Position numbers and translations under genes: made by a program
DNA from: Corallium rubrum
Lineage: Eukaryota; Cnidaria; Anthozoa; Scleralcyonacea; Coralliidae
DNA: 64,000 bases
Reading direction: 5' to 3'
NCBI GenBank assembly: GCA_964035015.1
Contig: CAXIUP010000029.1
Span: 10,001-74,000 of the forward strand
Notes under the pieces: generated by a model
Databases searched by the model: none
The model's input: only the letters and a program-made list of their open reading frames with translations
Told to the model about the DNA's origin: nothing
Shown here: piece by piece, positions 1-9,527 of the stretch
Layout: each line of letters begins with the position of its first letter
How positions within the stretch are numbered: the stretch's first letter is position 1

Positions 1-2470
1 GTTACGACTCGACCCAAAGATAAGCCCTGGATGAATGGCCTGATTCGCACAGCTATTCGTATACGCGATCGTCTTTTATCATCTTTTTCACGAGTCAAAG
101 GTGCTTCTGCTTGGGAGTGTTATAGAACCCAAAGAAATTTAGTGGTAAATCTAATTAGGTTAGCCAAAAAGGATTATGTTAGGAAATTGAATTCAGTTTT
201 AGCGACTCCGACAACGTCAGCTAAAAAATGGTGGAGTATCTCAAAATCATTTTTTGGTAATAAGTTGCGTTCCCCTGTGCCGGACTTATTAGACAATGGC
301 AATGTAATTTCTGATTCAAGGCAAAAGGCCGAGGTTTTTAATGAATATTTTATTAGTCAATCCGTTTTACCATCTGATATGCTACCTCTGCTCTTCCGTT
401 GCTTTCTTTTTCTCCTTATTCTCTGTCATTGATTGTCGCTACTGAGCCTCAAGTTTTAAATCTTTTACTTAATGTAGATATTTCTAAAGCTTGCGGTGTT
501 GACAATATTAGCAATCAAACATTAAAACTATGTGCCTTTGGTATTTACAAATCCCTTACACGCTTGATAAATATTTCGCTTTCTGTTGGACAGTACCCTA
601 CTTGTTGGAAGATGGCCAATGTTATTCCACTATTTAAGAAAGACAATCGTCAAATGAAAATTAATTATCGTCCAATATCTTTATTGGCCTGCTTATCCAA
701 AATATGCGAAAAAATTGTTTTTATAAGTCTATACGATTTTCTTACTAATTGCGTTTTTTTTTATCGTTTTCAGTCGGGGTTCCGCCCTGGTGATTCAACG
801 GTTATGCAACTAATTTATATAGTAAATAAAATTTACAAAGCATTAGAAAAAGGACTTGAGGTGAGGGCGGTTTTCCTTGATATTTCGAAAGCTTTTGATA
901 AAGTCTGGCACAGGGGCTTATTAGCCAAATTTGAAAGTTTGGGTGTTAGTGGCTGTTTGCTTCAATGGTTTAAAAGTTATCTGTCCAACAGGGTCCAGCG
1001 TGTAACAATTGATGGTGTAAGTTCCAGTTGGGGCAAAATTGAGGCTGGTGTCCCTCAGGGATCCGTCCTCGGCCCGCTTTTGTTTCTCGTCTGTATTAAT
1101 GACATTGTCGATAACATATCTTCGGAGTGTTTTTTGTTTGCTGACTCACTTTTGATTGAGGAAGTAAATTCACCTGTTGTTTCAGCTACTAAACTCAATA
1201 GAGATCTTAGTTCGATTTCCGCTTGGTCTAACCGATGGTTAGTTACATTAAATGCACAAAAGACTGAGAGTATGATCTTTACAGCAAGGCGGAACAGGCT
1301 ATTTCATCCTCCACTTTATGTGTCTAATTTATTAATCAATGAAGTCACTGCACATGATCATTTAGGTGTGACACTCACATGTAATCTTTCATGGCGTTCT
1401 CACATTTTGAAAATTCACCAAAAGGCTTCTAAAAGGCTAAACATGCTCAAACCCATGAAATTTAAATTGGAAAGAAAGACTTTAGAAATTTTGTATAAAT
1501 CTTTAGTTCATTCCTGTCTTGAATATGCAGATGTCGTGTGGGACGGTTGCCTGGAAACTGACCGGGATCTTCTTGAAAACCTTCCATTTGAAGCGGCTAG
1601 AATTGTTACAGGGGCAATGAAGGGAACACATAGAGAAAGCTTACTTGAAGAATTAGCTTGGGTTAAACTCAAAGACAGGCGCAGTGATCATAAACTTGTT
1701 ATGATGTTTAAACTTGTAAATAATTTAGCACCTAATTATTTGTTAGAAATCTGCCCTGTCAGAGTTAGTAATAGATCAACTTACAGTCTTCGTACAAGTG
1801 ATAATCTAAGTGTTCCTTTTGCCCGAACCGAATGCTTCAAGAAATGTTTTATTGTATCATCTACTAAACTTTGGAACAATTTACCAAGTGATGTTCGTTT
1901 TTCTGATTCGTTAACTAGTCTTAAAAGAAATATCTTAATATGGCATAATAATCCGGTTCCCAATAATTTGTATTATGTTTGTAACCGTTTTGCTGTCATC
2001 CTTCATTCGCGATTACGTTTATCTAATAGTACGCTAAATTACCACTTATTTCTAAAGAATTGTGTGCCATCTCCTTCTTGATCTTGTGGCTCTGTAAAAG
2101 AGTCAGTTCTACATTTCTTTTTTGACTGTAACCAATATGCTGCTCTCCGTATCAATCTCTTTGCCTCCGCTGCACAGTTAATTGGTACAGAGTGGTCAAA
2201 CGCGTCTAGACAGTCTCGTCTACAGTGGATTTTATATGGAAATCCTTACCTTTCCTATGAAATTAATGCAAATTTATTCTTATGTGTTCAAGACTTTATT
2301 GTTAATACCAAACGTTTCTCTTAATCTAACGTCGTTTGACCACCCTGTTATCCAATATTGTTTTTTGCGTGTCTGTTCTTCTTACTTTTTTGCAAACGAT
2401 GTAAGAACTATGCAAGAATTCCCTAGATAAGCCTCTGGCTTTTGGAATAATTGCCATTAAAATATTGTTT
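1..2470 (+). mobile_element. LINE A, non-LTR retrotransposon, 5'-truncated by the window edge
   Basis: Coding matter starts at the window edge in the linker between endonuclease and reverse transcriptase, continues through the RT and a C-terminal zinc-knuckle region, and stops at 2324. About 145 bp of AT-rich 3' sequence follow, running into an AATAATAATATATATA tail that grades into the (TA)n tract. No target-site duplication can be assigned because the 5' end is outside the window. The Jockey/CR1-like group is the likely class by domain order and the GVPQGS and AFDKVWH motifs. Confidence 0.85.
31..2324 (+). pseudogene. LINE A reverse transcriptase (broken)
   Basis: The product would reverse-transcribe the LINE RNA at a nicked target. 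RT motifs read in order: RPISLL near 680, DISKAFDKVW near 885, GVPQGSVLGPLLF near 1050, FAD near 1140. Three lesions are visible. A frameshift near 390-400 separates the N-terminal linker (31-432) from the RT frame (399 on). The catalytic FADD box reads FADS-LL, so the second catalytic aspartate is gone, consistent with loss of one or two codons. An in-frame TGA at 2079-2081 cuts the chain just before a C-terminal CG-x3-E-x3-H-x4-C zinc-binding-like segment that stays open to a natural TAA at 2322-2324. It is almost certainly inactive. Confidence 0.88.
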
Positions 2471-2481
2471 AAATAAATAAT

Positions 2482-2487
<6 letters not shown>

Positions 2488-2530
<43 letters not shown>
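2488..2530. repeat. (TA)n microsatellite
   Basis: Pure alternating TA of about 40 bp, directly after the LINE A 3' tail; it probably grew from that tail. Confidence 0.95.
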
Positions 2531-2531
<1 letters not shown>

Positions 2532-2592
2532 TATACACTGTGCACTGTGCACTGTGCACTGTGCACTGTACACTGTACACTGTACACTATAC
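2531..2592. repeat. heptamer tandem repeat CACTGTG / CACTGTA
   Basis: About eight copies of a 7-bp unit. The first copies read CACTGTG and later ones CACTGTA, so the array shows an internal shift between two variants. It abuts the (TA)n tract. Confidence 0.9.
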
Positions 2593-2774
2593 ATTATATA
2601 TATATAATATGTAATCTCAAAATCTCAACTACTGACTTACACTTCTTAATTCGTCGGAATTTCTTGTTTTTCGCTTTATTTGGTTCCTTTAATAAGAAAA
2701 TTAGCAATTAGAACAGTAACTAATATCACGCTGTAGCCGGTTAGTTGTAATGCGTATCATCGAACGTTCTGCAA

Positions 2775-2990
2775 TAACCGTTTACAATAGTGAATGCAAA
2801 AGTTAGTATACCCTGTTCGTAGTCTCGTGGCTCGTGCGAGGGAAGCTTCTAGGACTTTCTTGGTTCAACCATACTTAATATAGCCCACAGGGTTTGGAAA
2901 GCCGGCTTACTTGAAAAGAACATGTGCTCAAATCGACTGCGGTGATGAAAGTGCTCGTCACGTGACAACGAAGGTGTATCGAAGCTAGGC
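2775..2990 (+). repeat. dispersed repeat, inverted partner at 27770-27895
   Basis: The stretch with GTTCAACCATACTTAATA and CCCACAGGGTTTGG recurs in reverse complement near 27845-27890, and CGAAGGTGTATC here matches the opposite strand near 27785. Both copies carry CACGTGA. No coding frame is seen; it could be a MITE or a promoter-type repeat. Confidence 0.6.
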
Positions 2991-3154
2991 ATCCTATTGT
3001 TGTCGTCTTTCGAAAATCGCACTTCTGGACATAAACCGAGATTTAGGGGGCTTTTATATGTTCAATGGCGTCGACAAGTTCAGCATATTATGCTATGGAG
3101 GCAGAAGGTCATGAACAGAGGCCAGAAACATTTTTATCTGATCCAGAAGATGAT

Positions 3155-3326
3155 TATACTTCACACTTTCCGGTCGAAATGTATGGAATACTTGCGGTAT
3201 GACGTTGTCCAATTGGTGATGGAGCCACACATAAAAAGCACTGGGGTGAGAAAAGAAAGCGCGGGAAACCCGCCTCGAGGCACCATATAAGGTATCACCC
3301 CAGGTCTTATCTCCGATTTTTTTCAA
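3155..3326 (+). repeat. DIRS left inverted terminal repeat
   Basis: Reverse complement of 7247-7383 over most of its length, sharing the segments CGCCTCGAGGCACCATATAA and GGTGATGGAGCCACACATAA. The left copy has 12 extra bases (TATCACCCCAGG) near 3293-3304. The outermost 20-odd bases differ from the right end, as expected for DIRS split ends. Confidence 0.85.
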
Positions 3327-3436
3327 TGGTGCGAAAGGGCCACATCAAGGTACGTAAGACAGGTAAGTCTTAGTTTAGTTACTATACTGTATCTTTTCAG
3401 TTGCAGTGATTTCTTTCTATCCTGTCTAGAAAAGAT

Positions 3437-4820
3437 ATGAGTTCGAGCAAACGCTCGAGGTCTCGAAGTCGTGAGGCTTCAAAATCACGTTCAAAATCCC
3501 ATCGTCCAAGCAAGAGACGACGCTCTGGGTCCAAACACGATGAACATCGGAACTCTTGTAATGATGGCAATTCGTCAACTGCCTTAAACCAAATACTGGA
3601 AAAGATAAACGGCATAAGTTCAGCTGTTGAGAACCTCAACAATCGTCTGACGTGCTTAGAGTCAGACCAGAACTCACATCTGCCACATGGCAAAATGGCG
3701 ACTGATCCTACCGGAGAAGACGAGCTATCAGCGGGCAAACAAGGCTTTGATTCTTGTGGCCAACTTTCGGTCATGGTGCCACAGGACCCAGAGATGGCAA
3801 GTTCAAGTCCAGAAATCCTGGACGCCCAAATAGGCCACAAAGATGGCCCCACAACGAGCAAAGCGCTTAACCTTTATACAAACAATGACAAAGACAACGA
3901 CAACAATGGCGGGAAAAATCTTCCCGAAACGAACAGTGCTGTAAAACCACTACCTTTTGACCCTGTTGCAGAGGCGCCTAACTGGGCACCTTCAGCCAAT
4001 CTGAAAGAGTTTTTAGGGACGAATTTCCGTCGAAGTTTATCTTCCTCCCAAATATTCAGTATTTTAGAAGACACGTCACTTCCAGAGATTGACGTGTTTA
4101 CAACGCCGAAACTAGACAAGGCACTGTCGGATCAAATTCCACAAAAATATAAAAAATCGGTCGAGAATCGCGATAAAGAACTACTCAAAGTTCAACGCCA
4201 TGTTTTAAACGTGGCTGCTCCGTTAACAGCCCTACATGATTTGCTAGAAAATAAGCAAGAAATGACCAATGAGGACTTGCTGGCCATTGTCGAGAAAGCA
4301 CTTTGTCTCTTGAGAAATGCCGCTAATTCTCTGTCTGTGTTACGCCGATCGAAAATTCTTTATTCTATCAATCCAAGCAAAGTTTCGCTTGCCGAAGCGT
4401 CCTTTCCTAACGCAGGCAAGTGTTTATTCGGAAACGACATCAGCAAACTGGCAGCAGACAGTGCCGACATTGCTCGCAACTTACAAAAGAATCTGTCTCA
4501 GACACACTCGCATAATAATGCGACTCCCTGGCCTAAAACCCAATTTCATAAATATCAGTCAAAAAACGAAAAATTTCGTCCAGCTCAGTCTGGGCCAAGC
4601 AGATTTCTCCATGCGGGGACAACAAAAGGCAAGTTTCCTTTTTCCCCAACGGCAACAGTCCTTTCGAGGCAAACCAAACAACAACTTCCGCTAACGAGAA
4701 TGCTACCTTATTTTTATACAAACTGGCAAAATATCACTCGGGATCGTTATTTTAAACATTGTTCAAGGTTACAAAATTCACTTTCAAAGCCAGCCGTTTC
4801 AGTTAGTAATTCCTCAAACT
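3437..4820 (+). CDS. DIRS ORF1, Gag-like
   Basis: Starts MSSSKRSRSRSREASKSRS, an arginine/serine-rich basic head, then a short coiled-coil-like LNQILEKINGISSAVENL and a low-complexity middle. This fits a DIRS nucleocapsid/Gag-like protein that packages element RNA (family inference; no catalytic motif). Its frame stays open past 4820 to 6103 across the RT gene, giving about 890 codons, but the part after 4820 is serine-rich and featureless and probably not the selected frame. No intact start for a separate RT is obvious, so RT may be made by frameshift or re-initiation. Confidence 0.7.
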
Positions 4821-6100
4821 TTGACTCAAAACCCTCGTTTAGTCGACGAGGAAATATTGTCGCTTCTGAACAAAGGAGCAATTATTCAAGTGCCTTTCAG
4901 CCAGGACGCGTTTTATCACAAAATGTTTTTAATCCCGAAGAAAAACGGGGGTCAGCGTCCGGTGCTAGATCTGAGTCCACTGAACGAGTTCATCAAAACC
5001 GAGCATTTCAAAATGGAAAATCTTTCGACAATAAAGTCTCTCATAAACAAAGGGGATTTCATGATAAGTATAGATCTGACAGACGCTTACCTGACTGTCC
5101 CCATTCACACAATATCCCAACGATTTCTTCGTTTTCTGTGGCAAAACAAGTCTTACCAATTTACGATAATGCCGTTCGGTCTAAACGTAGCACCAAGAGT
5201 GTTCACCAAACTCCTGAAACCCGTGGTTGCTTGGCTACGAGGTCAAGGAGTTCGGTTAATAATCTACCTCGACGATTTGCTATTAATAGCTGCGTCAATC
5301 GAAACCCTGAACTATCACAAACAAATGACCATCAGATTACTGGAATCTTTGGGATTCTTGATCAACTACCAAAAGTCGCAACTGACTCCAATGCAAAAGA
5401 TCCTATTTGTAGGCATGCTAATCGACTCTACGACAATGCAGTTCATTTTACCTCCTCAAAAAGTCCACTTAATTCAGAAGGAATGTTGCCTCTTGCAAAA
5501 GGCGATGCAACCGTCTATCCGGCAAATATCCCGAGTACTGGGACTCCTCGAATTTTGCCGTCCAACAGTTTGGTCTGCGCCACTGCATTATCGTTACCTC
5601 CAGGAACTCCAGATAGAGGTCTTGCAACAATGGTCAAATTACGACACACAAGTGAGCTTGTCCGAAAACACCAAAGTGGACTTGTCATGGTGGGTAAACA
5701 ATCTTCCATTGTTAAAAGGCAGTCGCATTCTTCCTCCAACAGCAGATCTGACAATAACCTCCGATGCCTCCAAGATGGGATGGGGAGCATCTTGGGGCAA
5801 TCGGAGAACAGGTGGGAAGTGGACCAGAACAGAATCGGAAGTCCACATAAACATTCTGGAACTCAGGGCAGCCTTTTTTGCCCTGAAATCCTTTGTGAGA
5901 ACCCAGTCAGGAAAAGTAATTTGTCTAAAGATGGACAATACCACAGCAGTGGCATATCTGAACAACATGGGTGGCACTCACTGCCCCCAGCTTCTCCAGT
6001 TGACTCTCGAGATCTGGGAATGGTGCGAGCAAAGAAGCCTGTTTCTTCTAGCAGTACATCCCGGGAAAAACAAATATCGCAGAAGACTCAGAGTCTCGGA
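4821..6100 (+). CDS. DIRS reverse transcriptase / RNase H
   Basis: Copies element RNA into DNA. Motifs: FLIPKKNGGQRPVLDLSPLN (fingers), SIDLTDAYLTVPI (first catalytic Asp), MPFGLNVAPRVF, IIYLDDLLLIA (catalytic YLDD), then RNase H with TSDASKMGWGASW, NILELRAAFFALK and MDNTTAVAYLNNMGG. All are typical of DIRS1-like RT-RH and the catalytic residues are intact. At about 6065-6130 the frame is lost: the expected PGKxN-AD-ES-R end of RNase H and the RDWNNWQL linker are read only by switching frames. Confidence 0.88.
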
Positions 6101-6124
6101 TAACGAGGGACTGGAACAACTGGC

Positions 6125-6887
6125 AACTGAAGCCATCAGTGATTTTCCCCATGATCAAACACTGTCAAGTAGACCTATTTGCCTCACGGTTAACCCACCA
6201 ACTAAAAAACTATGTCAGTTGGAGACCAGACCCAAATGCAACCCACACGGATGCATTCACCATGGATTGGTCCAACATAACAGCCTATGCCTTTCCTCCC
6301 TTCAACTTAGTCCAAGCGGTCCTTCACAAAACCAAGGACTGTGCGACTCTAGTGTTGGTAGCTCCAGTGTGGTCAGCCCAGCCGTGGTGGCCACTACTAC
6401 TAGAGATGCTGATAGACTACCCAGTATACCTGGGAAACAACACCAGTCTACTAGTGGAGGCATCCAATCCAGACGCAGTACACCCACTATTTCCCACACT
6501 CAAACTGGCCGTTTGGAAAATATCCGGCAACACTTCCAAACAACGGGAATTTCAGAAACAGCTGTCGAACTCATTACCAACAGTGTTAAGACCTCAACCA
6601 CACATGCAACAACTACTATTTCTTTCACTGAGGAAACCTCATAAACCCGTCACTTCTTCCATGCTTTCTCGTTGGCTTAAGGAGGTTATTTGCGCCATTC
6701 TGGAATCAAAGAAGGCATTTTCAAAGGTCACTGTCAGAAGCACTTCGACCTCGGCGGCGAGACGTGCAGGTCTATGGACTCTATAATGTCCATGGCAGAT
6801 TGGACAAATCCATCAACTTTCAATCGTTTTTATTATAAACCTTCTCTTCCTGTCTCTTACGGGACATCAATTTTGTCTCAGAAATAG
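6125..6887 (+). pseudogene. DIRS methyltransferase-like region fused to a tyrosine recombinase remnant
   Basis: VDLFASRLTHQLKNYVSWRP, DAFTMDWS and AFPPFNL match the conserved segment following RNase H in DIRS elements. After QREFQKQL the sequence jumps to LLFLSLRKPHKPVTSSMLSR, which belongs to the C-terminal third of the recombinase, so roughly the first two thirds of that domain are missing. The remaining part holds VRSTSTSAARRAG (the catalytic Arg region), then ADWTNPSTFNRFYYKP with the nucleophile tyrosine, but only after frame changes near 6725 and 6775. Strand exchange by this copy is not possible. Confidence 0.8.
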
Positions 6888-7000
6888 AGAACGATACAAG
6901 ATTAATGCATGTACGTGCATGTAATGACTAGTTTCGTCATCTTTTTAGTGTTGTGTTGTGCAACATGGGTCATTCATTGGGAAACTTGCGTTGTAATCTA

Positions 7001-7122
7001 CCGTAAGTATTCCATACATTTCGACCGGAAAGTGTGAAGTATATTTGAATTATGCAAGCGCCGCAAAGCGGCGCACTCGTATAATTCTGATTATACGAGC
7101 ACTTGAAGGGAGAAATGTATGG
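7001..7122 (+). repeat. DIRS internal complementary region
   Basis: 7001-7043 is the reverse complement of the left outer end (3155-3196). 7044-7122 is the reverse complement of the right outer end (7372-7449). They meet at GTATA/TTTGAATT. In the DIRS model this region templates joining of the two ends into a circle before integration. Confidence 0.85.
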
Positions 7123-7246
7123 ATTCCCAACCCAGCTACTTACAGTACTTCCCAACCCTTGTTGAATTGGAACGACCACGTTGTGTTTACATTAAAATAA
7201 TTTTTGCATTAAAGTGTAGCATGTTGTCTTTCTCTGTGCTCTGTGA

Positions 7247-7449
7247 AAAAATCGGAGATAAGACCTTATATGGTGCCTCGAGGCGGGTTTCCCGCGCTTT
7301 CTTTTCTCACCCCAGTGCTTTTTATGTGTGGCTCCATCACCAATTGGACAACGTCATACCGTAAGTATTCCATACATTTCTCCCTTCAAGTGCTCGTATA
7401 ATCAGAATTATACGAGCGCGCCGCTTCGCGGCGCTTGCATAATTCAAAT
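7247..7449 (+). repeat. DIRS right inverted terminal repeat and right outer end
   Basis: 7247-7383 pairs with the left repeat. The outer part, 7384-7449, contains the hairpin CTCGTATAATC / GAATTATACGAG and GCGCCGCTTCGCGGCGC and ends GCATAATTCAAAT next to the resumed host exon. Confidence 0.82.
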
Positions 7450-7611
7450 TTCAAAGCTACTATTGAGTTGCTGGAAACAGAAGTCGAGGACGAGGAGTTG
7501 AAAGGGGAAGTTGCTAACTCATTCAATGAAGTAAGTTTAAAATATTTTTACTTGTTTACAGATAAACATAGATAAGTACCTAAGCAATTTTTTTCTTACT
7601 TCAGGTTGAAG

Positions 7612-8085
7612 GTTCAAAGCAGTTTCCCTGAGTGTCAGTACTGCGCGAAAGTATGCAAATCGAAAGGAGGACGTACGAAGCATATTCGCAGTAAACACGC
7701 GGATGGCGATGAACATTCTTCTGCTGAGAAACCACTGCAGCCGAGTCTTTTGACACTTGAGAAAATGTTGGATATTATTCGAGACATTGGAAAGCATTTA
7801 ACAGACGAAAGTATTTATAAAAAGGAACACATTGCAGAAATATTTGATTTGAGACCGAGCGAGTCATTCTTGTCAGCCATGAACAGCCTTCTGAAAAACT
7901 CTCATGGCAACAGGAGCCACGACAAACTGCTGCAGGCATTTTACGAGAAAATCTCTCGTAATTGGAAAGAATATTTCAGTCCCTGTGAGAACCAGAAAAT
8001 AATAAATTTACTTCTGATACATCTCCCAGAACGTTTGGTGACCTGCCTTGATGGTGAAAAGGAACATGAGGCTAGTAAAGACAAG
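7612..8085 (+). CDS. exon 2 of the C2H2 gene
   Basis: Open from a candidate acceptor (AG at 7610-7611) to donor GTAGTT at 8086. It encodes FPECQYCAKVCKSKGG and RTKHIRSKH, a standard C2H2 zinc finger expected to bind DNA or RNA, followed by about 110 residues with no motif I know. The acceptor that keeps the exon 1 phase is the AG inside GAAG; the stronger pyrimidine-tract AG at 7603 would give an early stop, so the splice choice is uncertain. Confidence 0.6.
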
Positions 8086-8303
8086 GTAGTTAATTTACAG
8101 TAGTTTTATAGTCTGTTATTTTATTTAATTGCCCTACGAAAGCAAGAACCTGATTTTTTTATTAAAATTCAATAAGATTTCTTTTTATTGTACATTGTTC
8201 AAAGAATTGTGGAACAAATGTTACCAAGCAGAAGAATGTCATACACCACATGGAAAGCAAGCATATAAATACTGATAATCAATTTGTAACTGGTTCATTA
8301 TAG

Positions 8304-8650
8304 GTTGGGTTCGGTATTTCTCCTCAAGAACAAGGGCCATTGACGTATGTTGCTGGTTATGTGTTGCAATCTCTTTACAGAAAGAGTAGAAATTCTCCAA
8401 AATGGAATTCACTACGACATAAGGAAATTCAGGCATTAGTAGGCTCAATGAGAATTCTAACCGAGGAGAATACATATGTTGCTTCACTCTCTAGAGGAGG
8501 ACTTTGGACACCCAATAACTGGGTTGTCAGCATTGCAGAAGTATCAGAATTGTCATTTAAAAAGTACACAAATAAAGACAAGGCCACTCGTCTGCCAGTA
8601 GACAAAATAGTAGATGAAGTGCTTGCTTCACCCCTTGTTAAAAGCTTATG
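8304..8650 (+). CDS. exon 3 (partial) of the C2H2 gene
   Basis: Begins VGFGISPQEQGP, joins exon 2 in phase 0 and runs through TYVAGYVLQSLYRK and SRGGLWTPNNW. The YVAGYV plus glycine-rich LWTP spacing is reminiscent of the region downstream of the DDE core in P-like transposases, but no catalytic triad can be pointed to here. The 3' limit is approximate, because residues after LASPLVKSLWC look like a LINE C terminus. Confidence 0.55.
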
Positions 8651-9068
8651 GTGCAAACACTCACGATTTTTTAATCGGATTGTGAAACTATGGAATCTTT
8701 CTTGCAAATCAGCTCCCTCGTCCAGTCTTGATAGTATCTCTACTTTCAAAACTTTCCTCAAACAAAGATACCAAACCTTGTTAACTACCTTTGATAGACA
8801 TGCTGTGCACATGGACACTTGCACAGGACTGTTCATGCCACAGGGCAAAATCTTGAGTAGCGTTTCGCGTGCTGTTATTTGTCGGACCGGTTTCTGGCTT
8901 AGATGCATCGTCGAGAAATGGGGGGAATCGGAAGAAGAATATGAAAACAAGCCTAGTGATCAATTTCGCGATTCCTCTTTTTCTTGGTGTGCATCTGGGT
9001 CAGAGGTTGGTCCAGCACGTCACAGTGTTAGTTTGATTTCCCCCCCTTTTTTCCCCTTTTTTTGTTGT

Positions 9069-9155
<87 letters not shown>

Positions 9156-9357
9156 CATTTTCTTTCTTTGTAGTTTTTTTTGTTGATTGTTTTTTTAGGG
9201 GGGCGCCTCGCATTGGTCTTCGTGTCCCATTTGCGCCTTTTTCCTATTGGGTACATTATTTTTCTCATTTTCTTATAACATTTTCTTTATCTTAAAACTT
9301 AGTCTTATTATTGTAGTATTTACTTTTGCCAATGCCCAATAAAGTTGTTAAAAAAAA
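8650..9357 (+). mobile_element. 5'-truncated LINE (CR1/L2-like) 3' end
   Basis: RFFNRIVKLWN and STFKTFLKQRY are typical of the post-RT C terminus. After one frame change near 8805 the next frame reads CTWTLAQDCSCHRAKS and stops at 8854-8856; the CTWTL-x4-CxCH ending is a known CR1/L2-type C terminus. The 3' UTR contains a long (GTT)n tract and finishes CCCAATAAAGTTGTT plus an A run near 9357. The 5' break is inside exon 3 of the C2H2 gene; its exact base is uncertain by some 20 bp. Confidence 0.65.
9061..9153. repeat. (GTT)n microsatellite
   Basis: About 29 nearly perfect GTT triplets inside the LINE 3' UTR; they translate as poly-Leu or poly-Val in spurious frames. Confidence 0.97.
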
Positions 9358-9525
9358 TTATTGAAAATTGTGATGTCCCTATATCAAACATTACGATTTG
9401 ACCCCCGTGGGAGTGTGTACTTGAGCCTGCATTATTTGATGTGCGCGGCATTCATGGTACGCACGCGTATTACTCAATTTATGACGTTGCCACGGGAGAC
9501 CGATTCTGAACGGCACTTGGATTTT
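9358..9525. other. spacer between LINE tail and Penelope element
   Basis: About 170 bp of single-copy-looking DNA. No continuation of the C2H2 gene or other coding segment is seen. Confidence 0.6.
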
Positions 9526-9527
9526 AT

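Larger units (their letters stand above)
3155..7449 (+). mobile_element. DIRS-type tyrosine-recombinase retrotransposon
   Basis: Diagnostic structure is complete at the DNA level: inverted terminal repeats at both ends and an internal complementary region (7001-7122) that is the reverse complement of the left outer end joined to the right outer end. Coding order is Gag-like, RT, RNase H, a methyltransferase-like region, then a remnant of tyrosine recombinase. DIRS elements integrate by recombination without target duplication, and none is seen. The flanks 3154 and 7450 rejoin a host codon frame exactly. The recombinase has lost its N-terminal and central parts, so the copy cannot be autonomous. 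Confidence 0.9.
3065..8650 (+). pseudogene. C2H2-finger gene, three exons, disrupted by a DIRS and a LINE
   Basis: I do not recognise the family by name. Exon 1 starts at ATG 3065 (MASTSSAYY...), reaches codon GAT at 3152-3154, is interrupted by the DIRS, and resumes in the same frame at TTC 7450-7452, ending at donor 7531 (GTAAGT). Exon 2 (7612-8085) holds one C2H2 finger, CQYC-x12-H-x4-H, and an acidic helical region. Exon 3 starts at 8304 after a TATAG acceptor with all phases 0; it contains TYVAGYV and a GLWTP segment. The TYVAGYV and GG/GLxxP pattern recalls the C-terminal part of P-element/THAP9- or hAT-like proteins, so a domesticated transposase is possible (inference). After about 8650 the frame slides into a LINE tail. 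With two insertions the locus is probably non-functional. Confidence 0.65.

Noticed and set aside
9028..9295. Poly-Leu, poly-Val and poly-Thr open frames
   Set aside because: They are translations of the (GTT)n microsatellite in several frames.
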